64,000 bases of DNA from an uncultured Rubrobacteraceae bacterium (GCA_902806085.1 CADCVH010000108.1:96635-160634), one strand, 5' to 3'; shown: positions 31,973 to 41,830, numbered from the stretch's first letter. The notes: generated from the letters alone by a model not told the origin. Numbers and translations: made by a program.

Positions 31973-32452
31973 ATGGGGGACGGGTACGAGGTGAGGGAGG
32001 CCACGGGGGAGGACGGGGCGGAGATCCACGCCCTGGCCCGCGAGCTCGCCGGGGCCGTGGGGGACGCGTCGCCCGACGAGGACGCCGTCCGGGCGCGCCT
32101 GGAGGAACTCCTCGACGAGCCGCGGGCCAGGGTCTTCGTGGCCGAGGCCGGGGACGAGGTGGCGGGGGCGGTGAGCCTCTGGATCAAGCCCGACCTCGCC
32201 CACGGTGACGCCGTGGTCGAGGTCCCGATGCTCGCCGTCTCCGAGGACCATCGCCGCGCGGGCGTCGGAAGACTGCTGATGACGCGGGTCCGGGAGATCG
32301 CCGCCGAGAACGACGCCTCCCTCGTGGAACTCGTCGCCACCCGCTCCAACGTCGCCGCCCGCGACTTCTACAAAGCCCTGGGCTTTATCGAGGCGGACGT
32401 CGTCTCCCTGGAGTTCGTCGGAAACAACGACCACCCCCCGGAGGAGACGTAG
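31973..32452 (+). CDS. GNAT family N-acetyltransferase
   Basis: A 159-residue acetyltransferase: EVPMLAVSEDHRRAGVGRLL is motif A with the R-x-x-G-x-G acetyl-CoA loop, and RSNVAARDFYKALGF is motif B. No fused domain. The ribosome-binding site is GGGAGGGG. A 16-base tandem repeat lies 30 bases upstream and could regulate it. Substrate unknown. Confidence 0.9.
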   Translation: MGDGYEVREATGEDGAEIHALARELAGAVGDASPDEDAVRARLEELLDEPRARVFVAEAGDEVAGAVSLWIKPDLAHGDAVVEVPMLAVSEDHRRAGVGRLLMTRVREIAAENDASLVELVATRSNVAARDFYKALGFIEADVVSLEFVGNNDHPPEET

Positions 32453-32545
32453 GAGGCCCCCGCCCCAAGCGGCCGACTCCGGGCCCGGGCAGACCGTGGC
32501 CGGACGGCGCCCGGACGGCGTCCCCACGTCCGGAACTCGAACGCG

Positions 32546-33076
32546 TCAGGCCGAAAAGGCCGCCACGACCGTAAGAGTTGCGGCGACGGCGCAGAGAGAG
32601 ATCCCCCGCCACGCCGGCACCTCCTGGGTCTTCACGACCCCGAGCGGCACGAGCAGCGCGGCGGCCCACGCCAGCGCCGCCCACCGCACAACGGGTACGG
32701 CCGCGAGGGGCAGGACGAACCCGAGCGGGTAGGCAAGGGTCCTCCAGGTGACCCCGAACCCGTACCGTCCGCCGAGCGCCCCCGCGTGGTAGAGGCCGGC
32801 GAGGGCGACGGAGACCGGCAGCGGCAGAACGAGCACGACGAGCGCCGGATAGAGGCCCGCCAGGAAAAACCAGACGACCGCCGCCGGGAGGCCGGAGAAC
32901 GCCAGAAACAGGGCGGGGGCACGCACGTCCGGGACCTTCGGCAGCAGGTCGAAGAAGCGAACCGGGTGGACGAGGAGCGTCGAGAACAGGCGCACGTAGC
33001 TGGAGAACGGGCGCGAGACGTCCCAGTCGCTCGCCCCGCCCCTGATCGTGTCCCGCGTGTACCCGCGCTTCGCCAC
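32546..33076 (-). CDS. YIP1-like multi-pass membrane protein
   Basis: A 176-residue protein with five hydrophobic helices after a polar N-terminus. FSTLLVHPVRFFDLLPKVPD at about 31-50 is the short amphipathic lead-in seen in bacterial Yip1-domain proteins, and LAYPLGFVLPLAAVP lies in the fourth helix. Function unknown. GTG at 33076 stands exactly 6 bases after TATACT, so the transcript is predicted leaderless. Confidence 0.72.
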   Translation of the reverse strand: MAKRGYTRDTIRGGASDWDVSRPFSSYVRLFSTLLVHPVRFFDLLPKVPDVRAPALFLAFSGLPAAVVWFFLAGLYPALVVLVLPLPVSVALAGLYHAGALGGRYGFGVTWRTLAYPLGFVLPLAAVPVVRWAALAWAAALLVPLGVVKTQEVPAWRGISLCAVAATLTVVAAFSA

Positions 33077-33082
33077 GGACGG

Positions 33083-33088
33083 AGTATA
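33083..33088 (-). promoter_or_regulatory. -10 element TATACT of the YIP1-like gene, leaderless
   Basis: TATACT on the minus strand ends 6 bases before the GTG. No -35 match. Confidence 0.5.
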
Positions 33089-33139
33089 TAAAAGGCTTCA
33101 GGTCTCGGGTGTTTTGGGGGGATAGGCGGTAATCGGGCG

Positions 33140-33145
33140 TAGTAT
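33140..33145 (+). promoter_or_regulatory. -10 element TAGTAT of the DUF2723 gene
   Basis: TAGTAT lies 11 bases before the ATG at 33157, predicting a leader of about 5 bases. No Shine-Dalgarno is present. Confidence 0.4.
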
Positions 33146-33156
33146 GCTGATCCGCC

Positions 33157-34767
33157 ATGGCCCCGGACCCCGACGAGCGAGAGAAGATCTCCCCTGGACG
33201 GGCCGTCGCTTCGGGTGCGGCGGTCGCGCTGGTCGTGGGCGCCGTCTACGTCGCCACGCTCGCGCCGACCGTGCTGCCGTACGATACGCCTTACACGCTC
33301 GACTCGCCCATGCTACAGGCGGCGGTTCCGGTGCTCGGGGTCGGCCATCCGACCGGCTACCCGACGTACATGATGCTGACCCACCTCTTCACCTATTTGC
33401 CCCTCGGCGACGCCGCCTACCGGGTCAACCTCGCCTCCGCCGCCTACGGCGCCGTGGCGGTGGCGGCGGTCTACGCGGCGGGGTTGCTGCTCAGCCGGCG
33501 GGCCGTTGCGGCCGCCGCGGGCTCCCTGGCCTTCGGGTTCTCGGGGGCGTTCTGGTCTCAGGCCGTGATCGCCGAGGTCTACACGATGAACGCCCTCTTC
33601 GTGGCCCTTTTCCTCTGCCTGATCCTCTTGTGGCGGGAGCGGCGGGACGCCGGGGTCCTGCTCGTCGCGGCCCTCGTCTCCGGCCTCTCGCTCACCCACC
33701 ACCTGTCGAGCGGGCTCCTGGTCCCCGCGGGCCTCCTCTTCGTGGCCCTGGTGGACCGGAGCACTTTTTCGGAGGCCCGGTTCTTGCTGAAGGGTCTCGG
33801 GGCCTTCGCCTTGGGGCTACTGCCCATGCTCTACCTCCCGGTTCGCGCGTCGATGGATGCGCCCCTGAACGAGGCCGATCCCTCGACGCCTGACCGGTTC
33901 CTGAACCTGGTGACGGGGGGGAGCTTCCTCGCGGAGTCCTCGGAGGCGGGCAGGCAGTGCAGCCCGTCCGCCCTCTCGCTCGACGGCCCCGTCGCGAAGC
34001 TCGCCTCTTTTGGGCGGGAGATTCTGGGGCAGTTTCCCCTGGCTTTCCTGGCGTTCGGGGCGTTCGGGGCCGCGTATCTGCTGCTCCGGGACCGCGCGGC
34101 GGCGGGCCTTCTCGGGGTAATTTTCCTCGGTTCGCTGCTCCACGGGTTCGCGTACCTCTGGCTGGGCATCGAGGACTTCGCGGCGTTCCTCATCCCGGGG
34201 CTCCTGGCCCTCTCCCTCTGCGCCTGCGCCGGCATCGACCTCCTGCTTCGTCCCATGGACGACCTGCGCGCCGCGCCGGGGAGGGCCCTCCCGGTCGTGC
34301 TCTCCTCCGTCTTGCTCGCCACGCCGCTCGTGGGCGTTTGGATCTCCTACGGGGGCATGGACCGGGGCGACGCCTACGAGGGCCGCCGGGCGGTCGAGGC
34401 GGTGGTCCGGAACGCCGAGAAGGACGCGACCGTCCTGCACCACAGGAGCCCGCTCTGGTACACGGTCCTCGTGGAGGAGCGCCGGCGCGACCTCACCCTC
34501 GTGGACCCCTTCTGCACCTCCTGGAACCGCCGCACCGACCTCGTCTGGCCCGACGACCTGACCGCGGCCCAGTCCGCCGCCCGCTACGGCACCGACGACA
34601 CCACGGGCGTCGAGGCCGCGCGCAAGGCCGCCCGCCGCGGCCCGGTCTACGTCCTCGACCACGGCAGGGTGGACTACGACCGCTTCAGGGAGGCCGGCCT
34701 CGACCCGGCACCGGTCGGAGATGGCCGCCAACTGCGGGAACTGGTCCCACGCACCGACGCCAGGTAG
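33157..34767 (+). CDS. DUF2723 family glycosyltransferase-like membrane protein
   Basis: A 536-residue protein with about ten membrane helices in the first 400 residues and a soluble C-terminal domain. GVGHPTGYPTYMMLTHLFTY near residue 60 is the DUF2723 signature; GAFWSQAVIAEVYTMNALF and LSLTHHLSSGLLVPAGL are further conserved loops. The family belongs to the GT-C fold, so transfer of a lipid-linked sugar outside the membrane (glycoprotein or envelope glycan) is the likely role, without known acceptor. The start is probably nearly leaderless. Confidence 0.87.
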   Translation: MAPDPDEREKISPGRAVASGAAVALVVGAVYVATLAPTVLPYDTPYTLDSPMLQAAVPVLGVGHPTGYPTYMMLTHLFTYLPLGDAAYRVNLASAAYGAVAVAAVYAAGLLLSRRAVAAAAGSLAFGFSGAFWSQAVIAEVYTMNALFVALFLCLILLWRERRDAGVLLVAALVSGLSLTHHLSSGLLVPAGLLFVALVDRSTFSEARFLLKGLGAFALGLLPMLYLPVRASMDAPLNEADPSTPDRFLNLVTGGSFLAESSEAGRQCSPSALSLDGPVAKLASFGREILGQFPLAFLAFGAFGAAYLLLRDRAAAGLLGVIFLGSLLHGFAYLWLGIEDFAAFLIPGLLALSLCACAGIDLLLRPMDDLRAAPGRALPVVLSSVLLATPLVGVWISYGGMDRGDAYEGRRAVEAVVRNAEKDATVLHHRSPLWYTVLVEERRRDLTLVDPFCTSWNRRTDLVWPDDLTAAQSAARYGTDDTTGVEAARKAARRGPVYVLDHGRVDYDRFREAGLDPAPVGDGRQLRELVPRTDAR

Positions 34768-34822
34768 AAGCGTCAGGGGCCACCCGGCCAACCTCGTAGC
34801 CAGCGCCCCCAACATCCCCGGC

Positions 34823-34865
34823 TTGACGTCCCGTGACGCGGTGTTAATATACAAACAGTATGTAT
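34823..34865 (+). promoter_or_regulatory. promoter and inverted repeat in front of the TetR gene
   Basis: TTGACG (34823-34828), 16 bases, TAATAT (34845-34850). ATACA (34849-34853) and TGTAT (34861-34865) form an inverted repeat that spans the -10 and the ATG at 34860, an apt position for autorepression. The leader would be about 3 bases long. Confidence 0.55.
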
Positions 34866-35489
34866 GTAAACACACCAGAAGAGGGACGGCGCAGCCAGGC
34901 GGAGCGGCGGGCGGCGACGCGGGGGGCTTTGCTCGGGGCGGCGCGAGAGTTGTTTGCCGCCGAGGGGTACTCGGGGGTCTCGACGGGGGAGTTGGTGCGG
35001 CGCGCCGGGGTAACGCGGGGGGCCCTGTACCACCACTTCGAGGACAAGCGGGACCTGTTTCGGGCGCTCGTGGAGGAGTTGGAGGAGGAGCTTGAGGAGC
35101 TCGTGCTCGGGGCGGCGCGGGGGGCTTACGAGGGGGGCGGCGACGCCGGGGAGGCTTACGCGGCCGGGTTCGACGCGTTTTTGGATGCCTGCGCGCGGCC
35201 CGAGTTCGGGCGGGTGTTGTTCGTGGACGGCCCATCCGCCTTGGGTTGGGATGAGTGGCACGAGATCGACGCCCGCTACGCCCTCGCGCAGGCCGAGGCG
35301 GGATTGCGGGCTTTGATCTCGGCCCGGCGCATGGAGGACCGGCCCTTGGAGCCGTTGGCCCGGCTGCTGCACGGCGCGAGCATCGAGGCCGCGCTCTACG
35401 TCGCGGCGGCCGGAGACAAGGAGAAGGCCAAGCGGGAGGCGCGGGAGGCCATGAGCTGGCTGCTCGGCGGGATGGGGTCGCTGAGATGA
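34860..35489 (+). CDS. TetR family transcriptional regulator
   Basis: A 209-residue regulator. The N-terminal HTH is GALLGAARELFAAEGYSG to VSTGELVRRAGVTRGALYHH and FEDKRDLFRALV; the C-terminal ligand domain is helical (FGRVLFVDGPSALGWDEWHE is a motif of one TetR subgroup). It probably controls itself and the overlapping GAP-type gene. The start is the ATG at 34860, with no Shine-Dalgarno and a -10 hexamer close by. Confidence 0.93.
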   Translation: MYVNTPEEGRRSQAERRAATRGALLGAARELFAAEGYSGVSTGELVRRAGVTRGALYHHFEDKRDLFRALVEELEEELEELVLGAARGAYEGGGDAGEAYAAGFDAFLDACARPEFGRVLFVDGPSALGWDEWHEIDARYALAQAEAGLRALISARRMEDRPLEPLARLLHGASIEAALYVAAAGDKEKAKREAREAMSWLLGGMGSLR

Positions 35490-36139
35490 TCGAGGTTCTG
35501 GCCCCGGTCTTCGGCCTGGCGCTGCTCGACAGCCTCAACCCTTCCGCGGTCGCGATCACGCTCTACCTGCTGCTCTCGGGGGGATCCTTCGTCCCGAGGG
35601 TGATCTCCTACGCCGCCGGCATCTTCTCCGCCAACCTCGTCCTTGGCGCGGCGCTCATGCTCGGCCTCGGTTCCGTGGCGGGCCTCTTCGACGGCCCGGT
35701 CGCCTACGGGGCGCAGGGCGTCGTCGGGGCGGCGCTACTGGGGTACGCGATCCTGGCGCCGGACAACCCCAAGAAGGAGAAGAAGGAACGCAGGCCGCGC
35801 TCCCTCGGCCTCGGCGCCGTCTTCCTGCTCGGCATGACCATTACCGTCGTCGAGTTCTCCACCGCGCTGCCCTACCTCGGGGCCCTCGCCATCCTCACGA
35901 ACGCCGGCCTGACGGCCGGGCAGTGGCTGCCCGTGCTCGCCGCCTACAACCTCGTCTTCGTCTCGCCGCCCCTGCTGCTACTGGGGGTATACCGGGCGTT
36001 CGGCGCGCGCGTGCGGCCGACGCTCGAGCGGTGGAAGGAGAGGCTGCAGGGCGCCTCCCGCGAGGCGCTGCTCTGGGTCCTCGGCATCGCCGGCTTCCTG
36101 CTCCTGGCGGACAGCGTGCGCTACTTCGGGTTCTTCTAG
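35486..36139 (+). CDS. GAP/Sap-type polytopic membrane protein
   Basis: A 217-residue membrane protein with six helices in two groups of three, separated by a charged loop (DNPKKEKKERRPRS). LLDSLNPSAVAITLYLLLSG at the N-terminus and VVEFSTALPYLGALAIL after the loop are typical of the GAP (Sap, sulfolipid-addressing) family related to LysE-type exporters. Export of a lipid or small metabolite is inferred. ATG overlaps the TetR stop (ATGA), so the regulator is expected to control it. Confidence 0.82.
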   Translation: MIEVLAPVFGLALLDSLNPSAVAITLYLLLSGGSFVPRVISYAAGIFSANLVLGAALMLGLGSVAGLFDGPVAYGAQGVVGAALLGYAILAPDNPKKEKKERRPRSLGLGAVFLLGMTITVVEFSTALPYLGALAILTNAGLTAGQWLPVLAAYNLVFVSPPLLLLGVYRAFGARVRPTLERWKERLQGASREALLWVLGIAGFLLLADSVRYFGFF

Positions 36140-36276
36140 TCCTTGGTGTGACGAAAGGCTTGGGTCGCCCGGGCTGCAACCTGCGACGAGACGTAGGACG
36201 TTCCGGCCTCGGGCCCACCCGATCGGGCCGGGGTAATGGGAGCACGCGGGCCGTCCGTAAACCGTGCCGGATCATC

Positions 36277-36282
36277 TATAAT
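36277..36282 (+). promoter_or_regulatory. -10 element TATAAT of acnA
   Basis: Consensus TATAAT, 44 bases before the ATG, with the ribosome-binding site GAAGAGG in between. No clear -35. Confidence 0.5.
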
Positions 36283-36326
36283 CTTTCCAGGCCACGCAGA
36301 CGAGTTTCGGAGAAGAGGTTGCGAGC

Positions 36327-39248
36327 ATGGCGAACGATCCATTCGGAGCGCGCACTACGCTAAACACGGGTTCCGGCGAGGTAGACCTTTACAGCCTGAA
36401 GACGCTCGACGAGAAGGTGGAGGGCGACGTCTTCTCGCTCCCCTTCTCCATAAGGGTGATGCTCGAATCGCTGCTCAGAAACGCCGGCGGCAAGTTCGTC
36501 TCCGAAGAAGACGTGGAGGCGCTGGCGAATTGGCCGGGGTCTATAGGCGGGGAGCTCGCCTACCTTCCGGCCCGGGTGGTGATGCAGGACTTCACCGGGG
36601 TCCCGGCCATCGTGGACCTGGCGGCGATGCGCAGCGCCATGCAGAGCGTCGGGGGGGACGCGAAGAAGATCAACCCCCTCGTCCCGGTGGCCCTCGTCAT
36701 CGACCACTCCGTCCAGGTGGACGCCTTTGGCAACCAGGCGGCCCTGCAGTTCAACGCCGAGCGCGAGTTCCAGCGCAACCGCGAGCGCTACGAGTTTTTG
36801 AAGTGGGGCCAGCAGGCCTTCGACAACTTCTCCGTCGTGCCGCCCGCGACCGGCATCATCCACCAGGTCAACCTCGAGTACCTGGCGCAGGGGGTCGTCG
36901 TCAAGGACGGTGTTGCGATGCCGGACACCCTCGTCGGCACCGACAGCCACACCACCATGATCAACGGCCTCGGCGTGCTCGGCTGGGGGGTCGGCGGCAT
37001 CGAGGCCGAGGCCGTCACCCTCGGCCAGCCTTACTACATGCTCGTCCCCGAGGTCATCGGCTTCAAGCTGACGGACGCCCTGCCCGAGGGCGTGACGGCC
37101 ACGGACCTGGTTCTGACGGTGACCCAGATGCTCCGCGCCCACGGCGTGGTCGGCAAGTTCGTCGAGTTCTACGGCGACGGGCTCTCCAGGCTCTCCCTCC
37201 CGGACCGCGCGACCATCGCCAACATGTCCCCCGAGTTCGGGGCGACCTGCACGTTCTTCCCGGTGGACGAGGAGACGCTGCGCTATCTGCGGGGCACGGG
37301 TCGCGACGAGGAGCTCGTCGAGCTCGTGGAGGCGTACTACAGGGAGCAGGGCCTGTGGCGCACGGACGAGACGCCCGAGCCGCGCTTCACCGAGGTGCTC
37401 GAGCTCGACCTCTCGACCGTGGAGGCGAGCCTCGCGGGGCCGCGCCGGCCGCAGGACAGGGTGGCGCTCGACGACATGCAGCCCTCGTTCCGCCAGGCTT
37501 TGGCCGAGATGGTCGGCACCGACCACGCGCTGGTGGGCAACGGCTCCACGAACGGCCACGGGGACGACGCCTACAACCACGCCGACGAGGAGTCCTTCCC
37601 CGCCAGCGACACCCCGAACCCGGACATCCACGTCTCCACCGGCGACAACCACACCTCCGACGACACCGAGTCCATGGAGGCGAGCGACACGCCAGCGGGT
37701 GCGGCCGACGTGACCAACGAAGGCGAGGCCGACCCCACCGCCGGCGGCGAACCCGAGGCCGATGAGCCGGAGGCCGCGCCCTCCGGTTCCGTCACCGTCA
37801 CGGTGGACGGCGAGGAGATGTACCTCAAGCACGGCTCTGCGGTCATAGCGGCGATCACGTCCTGCACCAACACGAGCAACCCGTCGGTGATGATGGGCGC
37901 GGGCCTGCTCGCCAAGAAGGCCGTCGAGAAGGGCCTCAAGGTCCAGCCGCACGTGAAGACGAGCCTGGCGCCGGGCTCGAAGGTCGTCACCGAGTACCTG
38001 CAGACCTCGGGGCTCCTCGACCCGCTGGAGAAGCTCCGGTTCGACGTGGTCGGCTACGGGTGCACCACCTGCATCGGGAACTCCGGGCCGCTTGCGGAGG
38101 AGATCTCCGAGGCCGTCGAGGAGAACGACCTCGTCGTCGCCGCGGTCCTCTCGGGCAACAGGAACTTCGAGGGCCGCATCAACCCGGACGTGAGGGCAAA
38201 CTACCTGGCCTCGCCGCCGCTCGTGGTCGCCTACGCGCTGGCCGGGACGGTGGACATCGACCTCTCCAGGGATCCGCTCGGCGACGACAGGGACGGCAAC
38301 CCGGTCTACCTGAGGGACGTGTGGCCCTCGCAGGAGGAGGTCGCCCGCGAGATCGAGAACGCCCTCGACCCGGACATCTACCGCGAGCAGTACGCCGACG
38401 TCTACACCGGCAACCAGCAGTGGAACGAGGTGGACGTCCCGTCAGGCGACCTCTACGAGTGGGACCCGGACTCGACCTACATCCAGGAGCCTAGCTTCTT
38501 TAAGGACCTCGACCCCGACGCCGCCGACGTCGACGACATCGAGGGCGCCCGCGTCCTCGTGCAGGTCGGCGACTCGGTGACGACGGACCACATCTCCCCG
38601 GCGGGTGCTATCCCGTCGAAGATGCCGGCCGGCCAGTACCTCATCGAGAAGGGCGTGGACTCCAGGGACTTCAACTCCTTCGGGAGCCGCCGCGGCAACC
38701 ACGAGGTGATGGTGCGGGGCACGTTCGGGAACATACGCCTGCGCAACAAGCTCGCGGGGGGCAAGGAGGGCGGCTACACCGTTCATCTGCCCGACGGCGA
38801 AGAGACCACGATCTACGAGGCGTCCCTGAAGTACGCCGAAGAGGGCGTCCCCCTCCTGGTGCTCGCCGGTAAGGAGTACGGCTCGGGCTCCTCGCGCGAC
38901 TGGGCCGCCAAGGGCTCGTTCCTCCTCGGCGTAAAGGCGGTCATCGCCGAGAGCTTCGAGCGCATCCACCGCTCCAACCTCATAGGCATGGGCGTCCTCC
39001 CCGTGCAGTACGCCGAAGGGGAGAACGCCGACTCTATAGGCCTCACCGGCCACGAGTCCTTCGACATAGGGGGCCTCGCCGACCTCGAGCCCGGCAAGGA
39101 GCTCACCGTCAAGGCCACCTCAGACGACGGGGAGACCAAGGAGTTCAAGGTCAAGGCCCGCGTGGACTCGCCGGTCGAGGTCGAGTACCTGCGCAACGGC
39201 GGCATCCTCCACACCGTGCTGCGCCAGTTCCTCAAGGAGGACGCTTAG
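36327..39248 (+). CDS. acnA: aconitate hydratase A with an acidic insert
   Basis: Isomerises citrate and isocitrate in the TCA cycle. The 973-residue protein is longer than the roughly 890-930 of most AcnA. The [4Fe-4S] cluster ligands are Cys513 (SCTNTSNP), Cys579 and Cys582 ([11 protein letters not shown]); [19 protein letters not shown] and [12 protein letters not shown] are active-site motifs. An insert of about 80 residues (403-485) between LVGNGSTNG and [10 protein letters not shown] is rich in Asp, Glu, Asn, Ser and Thr and holds two similar units, ESFPASDTP and ESMEASDTP. It lies just before the cluster-binding region. The gene has its own TATAAT. Confidence 0.97.
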   Translation: MANDPFGARTTLNTGSGEVDLYSLKTLDEKVEGDVFSLPFSIRVMLESLLRNAGGKFVSEEDVEALANWPGSIGGELAYLPARVVMQDFTGVPAIVDLAAMRSAMQSVGGDAKKINPLVPVALVIDHSVQVDAFGNQAALQFNAEREFQRNRERYEFLKWGQQAFDNFSVVPPATGIIHQVNLEYLAQGVVVKDGVAMPDTLVGTDSHTTMINGLGVLGWGVGGIEAEAVTLGQPYYMLVPEVIGFKLTDALPEGVTATDLVLTVTQMLRAHGVVGKFVEFYGDGLSRLSLPDRATIANMSPEFGATCTFFPVDEETLRYLRGTGRDEELVELVEAYYREQGLWRTDETPEPRFTEVLELDLSTVEASLAGPRRPQDRVALDDMQPSFRQALAEMVGTDHALVGNGSTNGHGDDAYNHADEESFPASDTPNPDIHVSTGDNHTSDDTESMEASDTPAGAADVTNEGEADPTAGGEPEADEPEAAPSGSVTVTVDGEEMYLKHGSAVIAAITSCTNTSNPSVMMGAGLLAKKAVEKGLKVQPHVKTSLAPGSKVVTEYLQTSGLLDPLEKLRFDVVGYGCTTCIGNSGPLAEEISEAVEENDLVVAAVLSGNRNFEGRINPDVRANYLASPPLVVAYALAGTVDIDLSRDPLGDDRDGNPVYLRDVWPSQEEVAREIENALDPDIYREQYADVYTGNQQWNEVDVPSGDLYEWDPDSTYIQEPSFFKDLDPDAADVDDIEGARVLVQVGDSVTTDHISPAGAIPSKMPAGQYLIEKGVDSRDFNSFGSRRGNHEVMVRGTFGNIRLRNKLAGGKEGGYTVHLPDGEETTIYEASLKYAEEGVPLLVLAGKEYGSGSSRDWAAKGSFLLGVKAVIAESFERIHRSNLIGMGVLPVQYAEGENADSIGLTGHESFDIGGLADLEPGKELTVKATSDDGETKEFKVKARVDSPVEVEYLRNGGILHTVLRQFLKEDA

Positions 39249-39275
39249 GGCGCCCGTAGAGGCGGGGCGGTCCTC

Positions 39276-39974
39276 GTGCCGGACCACGAGCAGGTCTACG
39301 CCGGGGAGACGCGCCGGTACGACGACATGATCTCCAGGGAAGACCCCGACGGGGCCATCCCCGGGGCGCTCGAAGCCATCGTAGACCCCGCGGGGCTCGA
39401 CGTCGTGGACGTCGGCGCGGGCACCGGGAGGCTCGCCCGGCTGCTGGCCCCGAAGGCGAAGTCCGTCGTGCTCGTGGATCGCTCGGGCGAAATGCTAAAG
39501 ACGGCCGCCGCGAAGCTACACGAGGCGGGGCACCGCAACTGGACGATTCGGGTCGCGGACCAGCGCTCCCTGCCTCTGCCGGATCTCTCCGCGGACCTGG
39601 TGGTCTCCGGTTGGAGTATCTGCTACGTGGCGAGCTCGAACCAACCGGACCACCGGGGCGATCTCGCCGCGGTGATGCGCGAGATCTGGCGCGTACTAAG
39701 GCCGGGCGGCACCGCCGTTATCTTCGAGACGCTGGGCACGGGGTTCTCCGAGCCGAGCCCATCCGATTCCCTCGCGGACTACTTCGTGCTTCTCGAAGGG
39801 GAGTACGGGTTCGAGCGACGCTGGATCCGCACCGACTACCGGTTCGCGACTCCCGAGGAAGCCCGGGACCTGAGCGGGTTCTTTTTCGGCGAAGAGATGC
39901 TCGCCGCCCTGAGGGGGGCCGACGGGACGGACCTGCCGGAGTGCACCGGCGTCTGGTGGCGCGCGTTTCCATAG
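39276..39974 (+). CDS. class I SAM-dependent methyltransferase
   Basis: A 232-residue methyltransferase: VVDVGAGTGRLARLLAP is motif I, VVLVDRSGEML holds the ribose-binding Asp, and IWRVLRPGGTAVIFETLG is the post-motif strand. VVSGWSICYVA and the late WWRAFP are less common. The substrate is unknown. GTG start at 39276, 27 bases after acnA, so it may be read through from it. Confidence 0.87.
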   Translation: MPDHEQVYAGETRRYDDMISREDPDGAIPGALEAIVDPAGLDVVDVGAGTGRLARLLAPKAKSVVLVDRSGEMLKTAAAKLHEAGHRNWTIRVADQRSLPLPDLSADLVVSGWSICYVASSNQPDHRGDLAAVMREIWRVLRPGGTAVIFETLGTGFSEPSPSDSLADYFVLLEGEYGFERRWIRTDYRFATPEEARDLSGFFFGEEMLAALRGADGTDLPECTGVWWRAFP

Positions 39975-40007
39975 AAGGAGCTTCCACGAAAGGGAGGAAG
40001 AGAGACC

Positions 40008-40964
40008 ATGCCCGAAAAAGTTCTGGTTACGCGTGAGATCCCGGCAGCCGGGCTCCGCCCCCTCCAAGATTTCGACCTGACCGTCCTCTCCGAAGCCCCT
40101 CCCGAACGCGACGAACTACTCGAAGCCGCCCGCGGCGCCGCGGGCGTCCTCTCAAACGTCACGGAGGGAATAGACGCCGAGTTCATGGACGCTGCAGGCG
40201 ACGGCCTCAAGGTCGTGGCCAACATGGCCGTCGGCTACGACAACGTGGACGTAGACGCCGCAGACGAACGCGGCATCATCGTCACCAACACCCCGGGCGT
40301 CCTCGACGAGACGACCGCCGACACCGCCTTCATGCTCCTCCTGGCCGCCGCCCGCCGCCTCGGCGAGTCCGAGCGGACCTTGCGCGCCGGCGACTGGGAG
40401 TGGTGGGGGCCGAAGCTCTTCGTGGGCGTCGACGTCTGGGGCAAGAAGCTCGGCATCGTCGGCCTGGGACGCATCGGGCAGGCCGTCGCGAGGCGCGGCA
40501 AGGGCTTCGGGATGGAGATCCTGTACCACAACCGCTCCCGCAATGAAGACGCGGAGAGAGCATTCGACGCCCGCCACGCCGACCTCGACGAACTCCTCGA
40601 AACCGCCGACTTCGTCTCCGTCCACACCCCCCTAACCGACGAGACCCAACACCTCATAGGACCGGAGGAGCTCGCAAAGATGAAACCCACCGCCGTCCTC
40701 GTCAACACCTCGCGCGGCCCGGTCGTGAACGAAGAGGCCCTCGCCGACGCCCTCGCGGACGGACGCATCTTCGCCGCGGGCCTCGACGTCTACGAGAACG
40801 AGCCGCAGGTCCACCCCAAGCTCCTCGGACTCGAAAACGCCGTCCTCGCCCCGCACATCGGCAGCGGCTCCACCGAGACGCGAAACAGGATGGCCGTCCT
40901 GGCAGCCGAGAACATCGTCGCCGTCCTCTCCGGCGAAGAGCCGAAAACACCAGTAGGCGTCTAG
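40008..40964 (+). CDS. D-isomer 2-hydroxyacid dehydrogenase (glyoxylate/hydroxypyruvate reductase type)
   Basis: A 318-residue NAD(P)-dependent dehydrogenase. NMAVGYDNVDVDAADERGI and VTNTPGVLDETTADTAFML are the substrate domain; GIVGLGRIGQAVARR is the dinucleotide fold with NRS after the second strand, which favours NADP; catalytic residues are Arg in VLVNTSRGPVV, Glu in DVYENEP and His in PHIGSGS. It is close to GyaR/GhrB glyoxylate reductases. AGGGAGGAAGAG precedes the ATG. Confidence 0.92.
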   Translation: MPEKVLVTREIPAAGLRPLQDFDLTVLSEAPPERDELLEAARGAAGVLSNVTEGIDAEFMDAAGDGLKVVANMAVGYDNVDVDAADERGIIVTNTPGVLDETTADTAFMLLLAAARRLGESERTLRAGDWEWWGPKLFVGVDVWGKKLGIVGLGRIGQAVARRGKGFGMEILYHNRSRNEDAERAFDARHADLDELLETADFVSVHTPLTDETQHLIGPEELAKMKPTAVLVNTSRGPVVNEEALADALADGRIFAAGLDVYENEPQVHPKLLGLENAVLAPHIGSGSTETRNRMAVLAAENIVAVLSGEEPKTPVGV

Positions 40965-41021
40965 GCCGGGTGTAAGGCATCCTCGCGCCCGCCTCAGTGC
41001 CGTCGAGTAAAGGAGCATCCA

Positions 41022-41816
41022 TTGGAGAAGGGAGAAGCGGTCGCCGTCGTAACCGGGGCCGCCCGCGGCATAGGAAAGGGGATCTGCCTCGAACTGGCCG
41101 GTCGCGGCTTCAAGATAGCCGCCAACGACCTGAGCGCGCCGGACGAAACGGTTGAGGAGATCCGGTCAGCCGGCGCAGAAGCCCTAGCCCTCCCCGGCGA
41201 CGTCTCGGACGAGGCGTCGGTGCGCAGCATGGTCGAGACCGTGACGAACGGGTTTGGGCGGATGGACGTGCTGGTCAACAACGCCGGCATCAGCACCATC
41301 GTTCCGGCCGAGGAGACGACGCTCGCCGATTGGAACAGGACCCTCGCCGTGAACCTGACCGGGCCTTTCCTGATGTGCCGCGAGTTCGGGAAGGTGATGC
41401 TGGACGGGGGCTCCGGCAGCATCGTGAACGTCGCTTCCGTGGCGGGGCTGCTCGGCGTGGGGGACCGGGCGGCGTACAACGCGAGCAAGCACGGCCTCGT
41501 CGGCCTGACGCGTACTCTAGCCGCGGAGTGGGGCGGGCGCGGCGTCCGGGTAAACGCCGTCTGCCCGGGCTGGGTGAAGACGGAGATGGACGACGAGGAC
41601 CAGGCTAGCGGAGCTGGCGGCTACACCGACGCGGACATCGAGGGCCGCGTCCCGATGGCCCGCTTCGCCACGCCGGAGGACGTCGCCCGCGCCGTGGCTT
41701 TCCTGGCCGACCCGGGGTGGAGCGGCTTCGTCAACGGGCACGCCCTTTCGGTGGATGGTGGCTGGTTCGCGGACGGCTCGTGGGAGGGGTTGCGCCGCCG
41801 CAAACAGGACGGCTAA
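41022..41816 (+). CDS. short-chain dehydrogenase/reductase
   Basis: A 264-residue SDR. TGAARGIGKG binds the cofactor, VNNAG and IVNVASVAG (Ser) with YNASK (Tyr-Lys) form the catalytic site, and VNAVCPGWVKTEM follows. The TTG start has AAAGGAG upstream. The segment DEDQASGAGGYTDAD contains a short insertion encoded by GGCTAGCGGAG, a motif also seen in an insert of pckA. Substrate probably a sugar or polyol, not determined. It follows the hydroxyacid dehydrogenase in the same direction. Confidence 0.9.
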   Translation: MEKGEAVAVVTGAARGIGKGICLELAGRGFKIAANDLSAPDETVEEIRSAGAEALALPGDVSDEASVRSMVETVTNGFGRMDVLVNNAGISTIVPAEETTLADWNRTLAVNLTGPFLMCREFGKVMLDGGSGSIVNVASVAGLLGVGDRAAYNASKHGLVGLTRTLAAEWGGRGVRVNAVCPGWVKTEMDDEDQASGAGGYTDADIEGRVPMARFATPEDVARAVAFLADPGWSGFVNGHALSVDGGWFADGSWEGLRRRKQDG

Positions 41817-41830
41817 ACGCCCCTACGGGT

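Noticed and set aside
33817..35559. 580-residue minus-strand frame opposite the DUF2723 and TetR genes
   Set aside because: Composition is Pro/Arg-rich with no motif, and both plus-strand genes show full family signatures and proper starts.
36360..37952. 530-residue minus-strand frame opposite acnA
   Set aside because: Pure shadow of aconitase codons; no ribosome-binding site and no recognisable domain.
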